Position numbers and translations under genes: made by a program | Notes under the pieces: model-generated | Database searches by the model: none | What the model was told of the DNA's origin: nothing | The model's input: the letters and a program-made list of their open reading frames with translations, nothing else | Assembly (NCBI RefSeq): GCF_022539505.1 | Contig: NC_061514.1 | Coordinates: 325,421,090-325,485,089 of the forward strand | Origin: Lolium rigidum | Lineage: Eukaryota > Streptophyta > Magnoliopsida > Poales > Poaceae | Reading direction: 5' to 3' | Length of the DNA stretch: 64,000 bases | Shown here: piece after piece, positions 40,995-54,515 of the stretch | How the letters are laid out: every line of letters begins with the position of its first letter | How positions within the stretch are numbered: position 1 is the first letter of the stretch

Positions 40995-43450
40995 ATTATA
41001 ACAAATAATCAAACCTTTAGGCAACACTGTCACGCATAAAGGAAATGGTTAAATATATGAAGTGCAGTAGTGTACTTGAGGTATTTGTTTTGTTAACGGA
41101 CACGTATGTTCTGATATAGCAGGGTACTTTCTATATATACTCCTAACAGAAGAAAAGTATTAACTAGGACTACTCATGATGGAAGAACCTAAAAAAGAGA
41201 ATATGAGCAACATATGTAGGGATAAAAAAAGGTACTACCAGATATCACCGATAATGAGGAACTTGCTGCTATATGATGTCTATTTTCCCCCTTTGTGTTG
41301 ACCCTCTAGGTTTTTGTGAAATTGCATGTGTTTTAGCATCCTTCCAATTGTTTGTTAGCCTCTCGTGCAAACTCTCATGCTGTGAAAATAATCAGTTAAA
41401 TATAAGCAATATATGTAGTATTAAATATCTGCAAATAAAATTATTGTGTTAACAAAACATGGAAACCTTATTGACGTTAAATCAATCCGCTTATTTGTAA
41501 AAATATCAATTCAATATTTTTCATGTTCTTTTCAACTTATTATAAAGGAATATGTGTATCTAAGAATCATATTCTTATGTTAAACCACCACAATATAAAT
41601 TAGTCATATTATGTAGGCTCTGAGAATCCTATAGAAGTCATATATATACAATCCCAAGTGGGGCTAGGTGTGTTCTGATTCCAAGAATAGTACAAAAGAT
41701 AATTGCATGAAAAATGTGAAAAATATTTGCCTTTCACCTACTTTCATGATACCTTATTATCTGCAAATGAAATGATGAATAATGAAACATATATTCATTT
41801 TTATAAGATGTGATAGTTTTTCTAAAACATGCATGTTACCGTGGAACATTCTTTTAATTTTGCTGATTGCGAGTCAAAAAGGCGAACAAGGAAAAGACTA
41901 CATTTCATATTCTGCTAAGTCAAGCAAGTCTAAAGAAAACATAACCCTAGGAAGACGTATTATCGTAAGGATATTACTAGTATATACATAAAATGGAGAC
42001 TCAATTACCAGATCAGCAGATTTTTCAAAAGAGTACAAGTCATGGACACTTGTCTTTTGAATAAACTGACGTTTTGGACTTCCCCGGTTGCACGAAAGCT
42101 ATGTGCAGCCTTCATCATACAGAAGACATACTGGCTAACAGGATCCGTATAGTACTGCACAATAATCTTGATCAGAAGATTCAAACAATTTTTATAGAAA
42201 CAAAGGTACTCCCTCCATTTTTATATATAACTCCACAACACATTTTAAGGTAAAACTTTGACTAACAATTTGACCAACATAATATGAGTTATATGTCACC
42301 AAAAGTATAACATTGAATTCATATTTGAAAGATGCTTCCAATGATATGCTTTTGGTGTTATATAACTTATTTTTTACTGATCAAATTGTTAGTCAAAGTT
42401 TAGGCTCGAAATACTTAGTGGCCTTATATATAAAAACGCTGGGAGTAATTAGTTTCCATTGTTTTATGTATTCCGGGCCTTCCTTATTCCCTCCCTTATT
42501 TTTTTGTATACCATCTCTTTGACCCATCCTTGTGGCAACGCAGATGGGTTGAAATCCACCAAGGCTATAATCTACAATATAACAATACAAATTAGTTGGA
42601 TAATGTCAAAACATTTAAGACTTCTTAGTTATGTAGCGGAAATAGTGATGGTAAGAAATAGACACTATCTTGAGAGTTTGGGTCGCATTGTCCATATGTA
42701 TCACATTCAGTGATTTTCATTTCCTTAACATAGAGTAGTACATCTTATTTAGAGAATACACGTGCTCCCATTGCGGGGTAAACATAAAATTACGAAAAAT
42801 ATACACACAATGTTATAATGTGATAAACAATGTGAGTAAATTTTATTGTTGACACTTTTAATGTTAGTTTTTTTCAAGGGCATGTACATGCGTTATATTT
42901 CTCATATGACCCATGATTGTTATCCTAATAAAACATCTAATACTTGCTTAATTCACATCCAATCATATACACTTAATACTATGTCACATGTGGAAAGCTC
43001 CATGAACCATTGATAATCCTTCGCCACTCAGAAGGCAACATAGAAAATCAACATGCGTTGAGTTAGGAAACTACCATAGTTGTTTCGATTTGCATGCACA
43101 TGCTTCTCCTAGATTTTCAATTTGTATACTAATAATACCATGCACACCATCAAAGATGGTTTCTAATAATTTTTCATATGAATGATAAAAGTCCATTAAA
43201 GGATTGAATATTCATTCAAACAAATAGTTAATTATGAAGATATATATTCCGAAAATACTTCTCATGAAAACGCTAATGGTACTATACACTGGCACCTTAC
43301 CAAACAAAGTTTTTCGACCCTAATCGTGTGTGGAAATCCAAGGTCCAACCTATTGGCAATAGCGCCAACCCATCTTAAACGCGGTTGGGATTACGAACTT
43401 GGCGCCCACACTCAGCCCCCTACCCCTCCCTCGTGCATTATATATGACCT
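40995..43450 (-). pseudogene. Decayed second copy of the MBD gene (exons 4-7 and introns)
   Basis: It aligns with 26262-28535, introns included. Exon 7-like sequence is at about 41277-41393 with a short deletion. Exon 6-like is at about 42005-42160 with a 2-bp loss causing a frameshift; the YYTDPV-QYVF motif remains. Exon 5-like is at about 42465-42570. Exon 4-like is at about 42665-42795, with an in-frame stop after VFSK and a damaged acceptor. Exons 1-3 and 8 are absent. A MITE (42209-42445) was inserted later. It is a pseudogene of the gene at 25456-29157. Confidence 0.9.
42209..42445. mobile_element. Stowaway-like MITE in the MBD pseudogene
   Basis: The 237-bp element has ends CTCCCTCCATTTTTATATAT and, inverted, CTCCCAGCGTTTTTATATAT, with TA on both sides (42207-42208 and 42446-42447). 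Inner parts are also inverted (TTTGACTAACAATTTGA / TCAAATTGTTAGTCAAA). The intact MBD gene lacks it at the matching intron position. Confidence 0.85.
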
Positions 43451-43755
43451 TAGTAGTCTTTATACTATTAATATGAAAGTCGTGGTGGTGTCACACCTCA
43501 CATGGCATCACAATACTTCCTATTTACATATGAAATGCCACCGCTAACAAATTTCCTAAAACTCTCTCACTAAACATGCACTTACACTTATCCTAAAAAC
43601 CTTATGCCATATGTCTGCTTCCTCATCTCAAATTTTGTTCCACCTCTCTGTTCCTCCTTCCGATATTTGTGTTCCCAACCATACATCAAACAAATAGATA
43701 CCATAAAAATCTCCAACTCGGTGCATCCTCATCCCCACCTATATTGACCTTCTCA
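43451..43755. other. Short unassigned segment between the pseudogene and the composite element
   Basis: Similarity to the intact MBD locus ends after CCTTAGTAG. The next bases, TCTTTATACTATTAATATG, resemble a Helitron 5' end but are not preceded by A, and no matching CTAG end was found. The rest is AT- and C-rich DNA without a gene. Confidence 0.35.
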
Positions 43756-44210
43756 TAGTAAGGGGTTGTTTGGTAGTGGAGTATTAGTGGGGATGATCTC
43801 CTAGGGATTGGGTGAATCCCCACCCATCACCAGATTCCCATTAATCCCCATCCCCACTAATTCCTAATCCCAACTCCTAAGAACTGTCATTTGGTTGGCT
43901 GAGATTGGTGCACAATGAAAAACCAAATAAAACAATTCAAACCAACATACAATTGCAAAGATTCAGTTTTTAATACACGCGTGAACTCTGAGACATATTT
44001 GAGCTTTAGCATACAATAAAATTAAAGAGTCGCACACACGATAATACAATCTCAAGGAGTACAGGCAAACAAGCTAAAGTTGCAACATTGAACAACATCA
44101 CATGGATAGCGGCTTGGTACTCCATATTGCAAGACTGACTTTGTTTCTGATTAGCAATGATAGCATCTTAACTCAAAGTGCCCTCCGGAAACATAAATAA
44201 AGATCAGAGT
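43756..44210 (+). repeat. Left terminal inverted repeat of the composite element
   Basis: About 450 bp, inverted relative to 62760-63205. Shared landmarks are GGATTGGGTGAATCCCCAC, ATTTGGTTGGC, GTGAACTCTGAGACATATTT, ATAAAATTAAAGAGTCGCAC and AACAAAGTC. A second, direct partial copy (about 45600-45873) lies between palindromes 1 and 2. Confidence 0.8.
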
Positions 44211-44215
44211 ACATT

Positions 44216-45595
44216 GGTACTCCCAATTTTTCGAAAAGGAAATCAAAAGCTATTAACAGTTCTACCAAAGGGAATTACATTTATGACACAGAGAAATTAT
44301 GTAATGGTTTCATCTAGTGATAACCAGAACCAGGATGCTGACCAAATAGCAGGACATCAAGCACAGTCTTCACTAAAGCCTGACATTATGGCTACTTTAG
44401 CTCAACTTATGGCAAATGTGTAGGTAGCAATTTCGGCAACTAGCCAGGTACTCTTGAATGCAGATAGATCTACCATCACTTATATATGACGCATCTACAA
44501 TGGCTAACATGGAAATATGAAAAATCAAACAGTGACTTCTATCTTATTATTTGAGCAAATGGGTAATCTTCAGCCCTAAAATGACGTTAAACCTGTAATG
44601 ACTTCAAATGTACCACCGCCACCCCTCTCCCTACTCAAGCACCTAATTCTGCTATGTCATTATCGGTAGGTGGACACAGTTTGCCCACACAAATGAACCA
44701 GCAACAGTATCTATCAGAGCAGTATTATGCGCCTTAAAACAAATATGGTTTGGTAGGAACATTTATCCATTCAAACCTCCAGGCCGGCAATACTCCCCCC
44801 CCCCCGCACCAAGTCAATGTTGGTCCTATGCCAGCAAACAACCAAATGTACATGAGAGGAGAAATTTGGGTTTGTCCCCATCTAGTTATTTGCTAGCAAT
44901 GGATGAACATTGACTTGGGGCAGGGAGGGACTAGGAAATTAGTACAGCTGGCCGGGAGGTTTGAATGGCTAATTGTTCCTACCGAACCATAGTTGTTTTG
45001 AGGCGGACAATACTACTCTGGTAGATATAGTTGTTGGTTCATTCGCGTGTGCAAACTGTGTCCACCTACCGATGATGACATAGGACAATAAGGTGCTTGA
45101 GTAGAGAGTGGCTGTGACGGTGGTAGATTTGAAGCCATTACATGTTTAACGTCATTGCAGGTCTGAGAATACCCTTTTGCTCAAATAATAAGGAAGTCAC
45201 TTTGATTTTTCATATTTGAATGTTAGAAATTGTAGATGCGTCATGTATAAGTGATGATAGATCTGTCTGGATTCGACAGTACCTAACTAGTTGCCGGAAT
45301 TGTTGGCTGCAAATTTGGCATAAGTTGAGCTAAAGTAGCTATAATATCAGGTTTTAGTGAAGACTGCGCTTGATGCCCTGCTATTTGGTCAGCATCCTGG
45401 CGGTGGTTGTCATTAGAAAAAATCATTCCATAATTTCTATGTGTCGTAAACCCGTACTTTCCCTTTGGTAGAATTGTTATAGTAGCTTGTGGTTTCCTTT
45501 TAAAAAAATGGGAGTATGAATGTATTTTCTCTTAGCTTTATTTAGGGTTCGGGTGTTCACTTCGAGTTAAGATGATATCATTGCTAATCAAAAAC
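44216..45595. repeat. Palindromic unit 1 (most diverged, centre deleted)
   Basis: The left arm (about 44260-44855) and right arm (about 44868-45470) are reverse complements with mismatches. The central spacer present in other units is nearly gone. The left arm retains a coding trace DADQIAGHQAQSSLKPDIMA. Its greater divergence suggests it is the oldest unit. Confidence 0.75.
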
Positions 45596-45873
45596 AAAGT
45601 CACACACGTGTGAACTCTAAGATATATTTGGTCTTTAGCATATATACAATAAAATTAAAGAGTCACACACACGGTAACACAATCCGAAGGAGTACGTCTT
45701 GGATGTTTTGTAGCAAATGAGCTAAAGTTGCAAGAATTGAACAACATCAAATGGATAGTGGCTTCATACTCCAAACTCCAAGTCTGACTTTGTTCTTATT
45801 AGCAATGATATCATCTTAACTTGAAGTACCAGCATGAAACATAAATAAAGATCAGAGACAATACAATGGTACT

Positions 45874-47682
45874 TGAAGGAGATATGCCCTAGAGGCAATA
45901 ATAAAGTGGTTATTATTTATATCTTTATGTTTATGATAAATGTTTATATATCATGCTATAATTGTATTAACCGAAACATTAGTACATGTGTGATATGTAG
46001 ACAACAAGAAGTCCCTAGTATGCCTCTTAAACTAGCTTGTTGATTAATGGATGATTAGTTTCATAATCATGGACATTGGATGTTATTAATAACAAGGTTA
46101 TATCATTATATGAATGATGTAATGGACACACCCAATTAAGCGTAGCATAAGATCTCGTCATTAAGTTATTTGCTATAAGCTTTCGATACATAGTTACCTA
46201 GTCCTTATGACCATGAGATCATGTAAATCACTTATACCGGAAAGGTGCTTTGATTACATCAAACGCCACTGCGTAAATGGGTGGTTATAAAGGTGGGATT
46301 AAGTATCCGGAAAGTATGAGTTGAGGCATATGGATCAACAGTGGGATTTGTCCATCCCGATGACGGATAGATATACTCTGGGCCCTCTCGGTGGAATGTC
46401 GTCTAATGTCTTGCAAGCATATGAATAAGTTCATAAGAGACCACATACCATGGTACGAGTAAAGAGTACTTGTCGGGAGACGAGGTTGAACAAGGTATAG
46501 AGTGATACCGATGATCAAACCTCGGACAAGTAAAATATCGCGTGACAAAGGGAATTGGTATCGTATGTGAATGGTTCATTCGATCACTGAAGTCATCGTT
46601 GAATATGTGGGAGCCATTATGGATCTCCGGATCCCGCTATTGGTTATTGGTCGGAGTGAGTACTCAACCATGTCCGCATAGTTCACGAACCGTAGGGTGA
46701 CACACTTAAAGTTGGATGTTGAAATGGTAGATCTTGAATATGGAATGGAGTTCGAATATTTGTTCGGAGTCCCGGATGAGATCCGGACATCACGAGGAGT
46801 TCCGGAATGGTCCGGAGAATAAGATTCATATATAGGAAGTCATATTCCAAGTTTGGAAATGATCCGGTGCATTTATGGCGGGTTCTAGAAGGTTCTAGAA
46901 AAGTCCGGAAGAAATCACCATGGAAAGTAGAGTCCCGGAGGGACTCCACCTTGCATGGTCAGCCAACCCTAAAGGGGAGGAGTCCAAGGTGGACTCCCCT
47001 AGGGTGGCCGGCCAACCCCCCTCATGGAAGGGGGGAATCCCACCCCAAGTGGGATTCCCACCTTGAGTAGGTTTCCCACATATGGGAGGTTTTAGTGTTG
47101 GGGTCTTATTCGAAGACTTGGACTAGAACTCTTGGTGCTTCCACCTATATAATGAGGGGCATAGGAGAGGGGGCTGACCACTTCAAGCCTCACACACTTG
47201 GCCGCACCACCTAGGGCTGCCCTTGGCCGGCGCCCTAGCCTCCCCCTCTCTCCCCAAACCCTAGCGGTATCTCTCCTCCACCACATCCCGCACGCTTAAG
47301 CGAAGCTCCGCCGGATTTCTCCATCACCACCGACACCACGCCGTCGTCGTCTGTCGGATTCAAGAGGAGCTACTACTTCCGCTGCCCGCTGGAACGGGGA
47401 GGTGGACGTCGTCTTCATCAACAACCGAACGTGTGACCGAGTACGGAGGTGCTGCCCGTTCGTGGCGCCGAAGCGATCGTGATCAAGATCTTCTACGCGC
47501 TTTTGCAAGCGGCAAGTGAACGTCTACCGCAGCAACAAGAGCCTCATCTTGTAGGCTTTGGAATCTCTTCAAGGGTGAGACTCGATATCCCCTCGTTGCT
47601 ACCGTCTTCTAGATTGCATCTTGGCTTGGATTGCGTGTTCGCGGTAGGAAAATTTTTGTTTTCTATGCAACGTTATCCTTCA
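45874..47682 (+). repeat. 5' LTR of the copia element
   Basis: 1,809 bp, TG...CA. The 3' third has a promoter-like stretch (CACCTATATAATGAGG near 47145), probably the TATA element of the LTR promoter, followed by a GC-rich leader. Almost identical to the 3' LTR. Confidence 0.92.
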
Positions 47683-47683
47683 G

Positions 47684-47696
47684 TGGTATCAGAGCC
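47684..47696 (+). promoter_or_regulatory. Primer-binding site
   Basis: TGGTATCAGAGCC, complementary to the 3' end of initiator tRNA-Met, starts two bases after the 5' LTR. Confidence 0.85.
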
Positions 47697-50600
47697 GTGT
47701 CTATGCATAGATGGTTGCACGAGTAGAACACAATGGTTTTGTGGGCGTTGATGCTCTTGTTATCTTTAGTTGAGTACTTTGCATCTTTGTGGCATAGTGG
47801 GATGAAGCGGCCCGGACTAACTTTACATGACCGCGTTCATGAGACTTGTTCCTCGTTCGACATGCAACTTGTATTGCATAAGAGGCTTTGCGGGTGTCTG
47901 TCTCTCCTACTATAGTGAAGATTCAATTTACTCTTCTATTGACAACATTAGTATCACCGTTGTGGTTCATGTTCATAGGTAGATTAGATCTCTCTCGAAA
48001 ACCCTAAACCACGTAAAATATGCAAACCAAATTAGAGACGTCTAACTTGTTTTTGCAGGGTTTGGTGATGTGATATGGCCATAATGTGATGATGAATATG
48101 TATGAGATGATCATTATTGTATTGTGGCAACCGGCAGGAGCCTTATGGTTGTCTTTAAATTTCATGTTGAGTAGTTTTTCAAATTAGTTGTAATAGTTGC
48201 TACATGAGGTGAACAACCATGAAGACGGCGCCATGGACCTTGACGCTACACCGACGATGATGGAGATCATGCCCGAAGATGATGGAGATCATGTCCGTGC
48301 TTTGGAGATGAAGATCAAAGGCGCAAAGACAAAAGGGCCATATCATATCACATATGAACCGCATGTGATGTTAATCCTTTATGCATCTTATTTTGCTTAG
48401 ATCGCGACGATAGCATTATAAGATGATCCCTCACATTAATATCAAGATAATAAAGTGTTCTCCCCTCGTATGCACCGTTGTAACGAGTTCGTCGTTTCGA
48501 AGCATCTCGTGATGATCGGATGTGATAGATTCAACGATTCACATACAACGGGTGTAAGCCATGTTGCACACGCGGAATACTTGGGTTTGCTTGACGAGCC
48601 TAGCATGTACAGACATGGCCTCGGGACAACGGAAACCGAAAGGTTGAACACGAGTCATATGGATGATATGATCAACATGTTCACCATTGAAGCTACATCA
48701 TCTCACGTGATGATCGGTTTTGGTGTAGTGGATTTGGATCGTGTACCACTTAACAACTATGAGGGATGTTGTATTAAGTGGGAGTTCATTAGTAATTAGA
48801 TTAAAACATGAACTAATTATCATAAACATAGTCTGAGTAGTATTTTGAATTAATTTTGTAGTATTGGCATCCGTTTTCTACCATCCGCTAGTCTTGTTAT
48901 TGAGATAGAAATACTGTTAAAATCTGACAAGAAACTTTACGGATTGGTACCGTATTGTTAAAGAATCAAGAATTAATTAAGTCCTATTGGAAACTTTTAG
49001 TAAACCTCACATTATTAATTCAAAGAGCTAAGGTTTCAATTAGTACCTAAAGTTATCTTGTCTCCGTCAAACTTGAAGTTCAAATTTGTTTGAAAAGTAA
49101 GGAGCTGAAAATTTAGTTTTCAGAAATAATCAAGGTATGAGATATATGTGATATCTAAGACCTTATTGCAAGATGATAGAATATATTTTGGTGAGACTAC
49201 ATAAACTCATAAGTTTTATGGGAATGTATGAAGGTTGAAGACGCCAGGCGTCACAATCCTCCAACTATTGGGGCACTAACAATATTCGCATATCCACGAA
49301 GTTATCATCCTTAGTATGCACCGTTGCTAAGACTCGTCGTATCGAAGCATCACGTGATGATCGGGTGTTATAGATTCTACGTGTGCTTACAACGGGTGCA
49401 AGCCAGATTTGCACATGCGAATACTAAGGTTAAACTTTATGAGCCTAGCATGTACGGACATGGTCTCAAAAAGTTGTCATGAATTGATGGATAAAATTAT
49501 GAGTGAAATTGTTCATCATAGTTACTAATAAGTGAAATCTAGAACACTTGTCATATGATGATCAACTTCAAAATAAGAACCTCAAGGTTATTGGTATTAG
49601 ACCAACAAACCTAGAAGTTATTAATGTTGAAGTGTTTTTCTGAATAATGAGGAAAGCTAAAAGAAAAACTGCAAAAGATATTTTGGCAGAAAGAAAGAAA
49701 AGACTAGAAAGTCTAGCTCAGGTGTATATAAATGATATACATGTTATGGTTGTATTCCTAGTTAGGTCACACTATAAAATTCTTGGATATTATTACTATA
49801 TTGGTTGGTATGAAGTGTCATACAAAACAACGCAATACAAGAATACAATGGCCTAAGTGATCGACAAGGAATATGATAGAAATGTACGTCTGGAACAAAA
49901 TAAAGTGTTATTATGTTCGTCGTTGGCATTCTATCTAGCCCTTAGAATTTATAATAAAGAACTTAATAATTGTTATTTTGCTCTGGTCAAATGAAAACAA
50001 TGAGTTGTTCAAATTATGACATTACTCCATATACGATGGATAAGTTATTATAAATCTTAATGGTGAAACACACATACATAACATCGACGCTAAAATGCCA
50101 TAAGGCAAATGATTTGAATTCCACTTATTTATGGAACCGCCATTTAGGTCATGTTAGAAAGGATCGCATGAAGGAACTCCATGCAAATGGATTTTTGGAG
50201 TCATTCGATTTGTTGAATCGTTTGGCACTTGCAAAATCTTTTCTAAAAGGTAATGACTGAAATACCATTCATAGGCCGAAGAATTGAACGGGCAACTAAC
50301 TTAGTGAAAACATGCATAATGATATATGTGGTTCACTTGGGCATAGTTGTGTGCGGAAGATTCTTCTACTTCATGAAAACTTTCAAACAATGAATTGAGT
50401 ATATATGTGGATATATTCAATAAGGAAAAGTTTGAAACATTTGAATAGGATTCAAATAAATTTCAGCATGAAGTGGAAATCATCGTAATAGAAAAGTCAA
50501 ATATCTATGATTGGATCATGGAGGAAATATTTGAATTACAAATTTTAGCGAACATCTAAGAGAGTTATGAAATTGTTCTACAACTCACATTTCTTGGAGT

Positions 50601-52692
50601 ATCATAGTGATGATGAAGTATCCGAGAGATGTATCCAAACCTAGTTGGGTCAATGATGAGATAAAATATTAATGCCATTATATTTTTGTGGATTATGCTT
50701 TAGAGACTACCGCTTTACACTGAATAGAGCATCATCATGATCCGTTGAAATGACATCATATGAGTTATGACATGGGTATAAACCCTAATAGTCTTTTCTT
50801 AAATTTTGGTATGCATAGCATAAGTAAATAAGTTTACAACCAAAATCGGATGAATGTCTTTGTTGGTTATCCCGAGAGAATTGATTGGGAATTCTTCCCA
50901 CAATGGAGACAAAGACAAAAGTGTTTGTCAATGTTTCTTATTTCCAAGAAATTGTTTCTAGCGAAGTTTTTGAGTGGGAGGACAATAGAACTTGATAAGG
51001 TTTATGAACCTGAGCATAATGATCAGAGTAGCGCAGCATCGGAATTGGTTCCGGAAGCGGCCACGATGATCATGGCTCCTATGACTACAAAGTGTTTTAG
51101 CCATGGAGATAGAAGTACATATTGAACCTTGTAGGTATGGTTTACTTTGTGATCAAATAAATGATTTGTGGACAAAGGATTGATTTTGAACAATGATAAA
51201 CCAACTACAAGCAAAGAAGTTATGATGGGCCCTGACTCCGTTAAAATGGCCATGCACCATGAAATCCATAATAGATGAATACTTTTTGAAAGTAAATGGA
51301 TCTATAGACTTAGATGAAATATCTTTGAAGAAGCTCGACTTGTTGAAAAATTGTTTACGACAAAGTTCAAAGAGTTGACTACGATAAGATTAGATGTTCC
51401 GTAGCAATGCTTATAGTCTATGTGGATTATTCTAGTAATCACTACATATTTCTTTTATAAGATATGCTAGTAGGATGGCAAAATACATTACTTATCAGAA
51501 GTATGTATTAAAGGTGTATACAAGATACAACCAAGAGTTTTGCTGGTCCGTGGAATACTAGATAGGTATACGAACTTCAATTGGATGAAGTAAGTATTGC
51601 GGAGTTGGAATCTTCACCGGATGAAATAGTCAAAGAGTTTTTGATTTCATCGGAGACGATGAAGAGGCTTGCATTTGCAAGAAATTAAGTGGGAGCGCTA
51701 AGACACATTTATAATACTTTATGTAGGTGACATATAGTTGGTTATAAATGATGTAATTATATACTTGATTAAAAGGTTTCATTGAGAATTAACTTCAATG
51801 AAAGGATATGGACTGAAACAAATTTAGTGTCAAGATCTATGAAGATAGATTGAAACACATAAATAAGTTTAAGTCAAAGTATATATGATGGATATTGAAG
51901 TAGTTCAATATAGAAATATTAAGAAAATGTTCTTATCATGTGAAGGTTTAACAAGACTTGAGTGTATCTGACACTCAATGAGTAAAAACACATGAGTGAT
52001 TATAGATCACGAATAATATGTACACAATCAGATATCATGTGCTATAAAGTGCTATGAGCATATACCAGAATGATTCATATGATGATCATTGGACGACAGT
52101 AAGAATATCCTTGAGTACTTTAGAAGAACTAAGGATATATATATATATATTTGTATGAAGAAATGACAAACAAATCGTCTGTAAGGTGTTACACCAATAT
52201 TGGTTTTGTCACATATAAAATATAATTTCAATCTCAAATTAGACTAAGTGTTGTTTAAAAGGTAGCACAATGAGCTAGAAGTTGTCTATGCTAGATTTAG
52301 AAGAGTTCTAAATATTGTGACGGAATCTACAAAAGAAGGCAGAGTATGTCATTGTTTTGACAATGACAAAGGATGTTAAGTCAAGAGGTTCTTTGAGAAC
52401 TTGGTGTATTTTCGACAGAGTCAGAACTTTGAAGCTATATTGTGTGTGACAATATTAGTGACATATTTCAGACCGCGGAATTAAGGTTCCACCAGAAGAC
52501 CAAACATATTTAATGCCGACTCATTTGGAAATGAGTGATGCGTTGAGACGCAAATGAATTACAAAATACATACGGTTCTGAGCATGTCAGATCCGTTGAC
52601 TAAAACCTCTCTCGTGAGCGAAACATGATAAAGCACCAGAAGGCCAAGGTGTTATATCTTTACAAATGTAAACTAGATTATTGACTCTAGTG
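47697..52692 (+). pseudogene. Degenerate copia internal region (gag-pol remains)
   Basis: No long ORF survives. Remnants in the expected order are a charged Lys-rich segment near 49647, the GAG-pre-integrase motif LWNRHLGHVRKDRMKELHAN (50126-50190), a segment with LSGRTIELDKVYEPE (50970-51020), and decayed RT/RNase H traces to about 52650, with stops throughout. A 165-bp segment of the leader is duplicated (about 48460-48620 and 49312-49475). With near-identical LTRs this implies mobilisation in trans by an intact relative. Confidence 0.8.
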
Positions 52693-52704
52693 CAAGTGGG
52701 AGAC
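52693..52704 (+). promoter_or_regulatory. Polypurine tract
   Basis: CAAGTGGGAGAC immediately precedes the 3' LTR start at 52705, the position where plus-strand DNA priming occurs in LTR elements. Confidence 0.75.
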
Positions 52705-54515
52705 TGAAGGAGATATGCCCTAGAGGCAATAATAAAGTGGTTATTATTTATATCTTTATGTTTATGATAAATGTTTATATATCATGCTATAATTGTATTA
52801 ACCGAAACATTAGTACATGTGTGATATGTAGACAACAAGAAGTCCCTAGTATGCCTCTTAAACTAGCTTGTTGATTAATGGATGATTAGTTTCATAATCA
52901 TGGACATTGGATGTTATTAATAACAAGGTTATATCATTATATGAATGATGTAATGGACACACCCAATTAAGCGTAGCATAAGATCTCGTCATTAAGTTAT
53001 TTGCTATAAGCTTTCGATACATAGTTACCTAGTCCTTATGACCATGAGATCATGTAAATCACTTATACCGGAAAGGTGCTTTGATTACATCAAACGCCAC
53101 TCTGCGTAAATGGGTGGTTATAAAGGTGGGATTAAGTATCCGGAAAGTATGAGTTGAGGCATATGGATCAACGGTGGGATTTGTCCATCCCGATGACGGA
53201 TAGATATACTCCGGGCCCTCTCGGTGGAATGTCGTCTAATGTCTTGCAAGCATATGAATAAGTTCATAAGAGACCACATACCATGGTACGAGTAAAGAGT
53301 ACTTGTCGGGAGACGAGGTTGAACAAGGTATAGAGTGATACCGATGATCAAACCTCGGACAAGTAAAATATCGCGTGACAAAGGGAATTGGTATCGTATG
53401 TGAATGGTTCATTCGATCACCGAAGTCATCGTGGAATATGTGGGAGCCATTATGGATCTCCGGATCCCGCTATTGGTTATTGGTCGGAGTGAGTACTCAA
53501 CCATGTCCGCATAGTTCACGAACCGTAGGGTGACACACTTAAAGTTGGATGTTGAAATGGTAGATCTTGAATATGGAATGGAGTTCGAATATTTGTTCGG
53601 AGTCCGGATGAGATCCCGGACATCACGAGGAGTTCCGGAATGGTCCGGAGAATAAGATTCATATATAGGAAGTCATATTCCAAGTTTGGAAATGATCCGG
53701 TGCATTTATGGCGAGGTTCTAGAAGGTTCTAGAAAAGTCCGGAAGAAATCACCATGGAAAGTAGAGTCCCGGAGGGACTCCACCTTGCATGGTCAGCCAA
53801 CCCTAAAGGGGAGGAGTCCAAGGTGGACTCCCCTAGGGTGGCCGGCCAACCCCCCTCATGGAAGGGGGGAATCCCACCCCAAGTGGGATTCCCACCTTGA
53901 GTAGGTTTCCCACATATGGGAGGTTTTAGTGTTGGGGTCTTATTCGAAGACTTGGACTAGAACTCTTGGTGCTTCCACCTATATAATGAGGGGCATAGGA
54001 GAGGGGGCTGACCACTTCAAGCCTCACACACTTGGCCGCACCACCTAGGGCTGCCCTTGGCCGGCGCCCTAGCCTCCCCCTCTCTCCCCAAACCCTAGCG
54101 GTATCTCTCCTCCACCACATCCCGCACGCTTAAGCGAAGCTCCGCCGGATTTCTCCATCACCACCGACACCACGCCGTCGTGCTGTCGGATTCAAGAGGA
54201 GCTACTACTTCCGCTGCCCGCTGGAACGGGGAGGTGGACGTCGTCTTCATCAACAACCGAACGTGTGACCGAGTACGGAGGTGCTGCCCGTTCGTGGCGC
54301 CGGAAGCGATCGTGATCAAGATCTTCTACGCGCTTTTGCAAGCGGCAAGTGAACGTCTACCGCAGCAACAAGAGCCTCATCTTGTAGGCTTTGGAATCTC
54401 TTCAAGGGTGAGACTCGATATCCCCTCGTTGCTACCGTCTTCTAGATTGCATCTTGGCTTGGATTGCGTGTTCGCGGTAGGAAATTTTTTGTTTTCTATG
54501 CAACGTTATCCTTCA
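52705..54515 (+). repeat. 3' LTR of the copia element
   Basis: 1,811 bp, TG...CA, followed by the GGTACT duplication and then by the resumed left arm of palindrome 2. Confidence 0.92.

Larger units (their letters stand above)
45874..54515 (+). mobile_element. Copia LTR retrotransposon (Angela/BARE/WIS type) with near-identical LTRs
   Basis: The 8,642-bp element has LTRs at 45874-47682 and 52705-54515 that start TGAAGGAGATATGCCCTAGA and end CGTTATCCTTCA. It is flanked by GGTACT on both sides (45868-45873 and 54516-54521). A tRNA-Met primer-binding site follows the left LTR, and a purine tract precedes the right one. The sister palindrome at 44213-44230 shows the empty site (ATTGGTACTCCCAATTTT). 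By eye the LTRs differ by only a few substitutions and short indels, so insertion was recent. Confidence 0.92.

Noticed and set aside
43451..43470. Helitron 5' end TCTTTATACTATTAATA
   Set aside because: Not preceded by A and no matching hairpin-CTAG end nearby; kept only as a note in the feature list.
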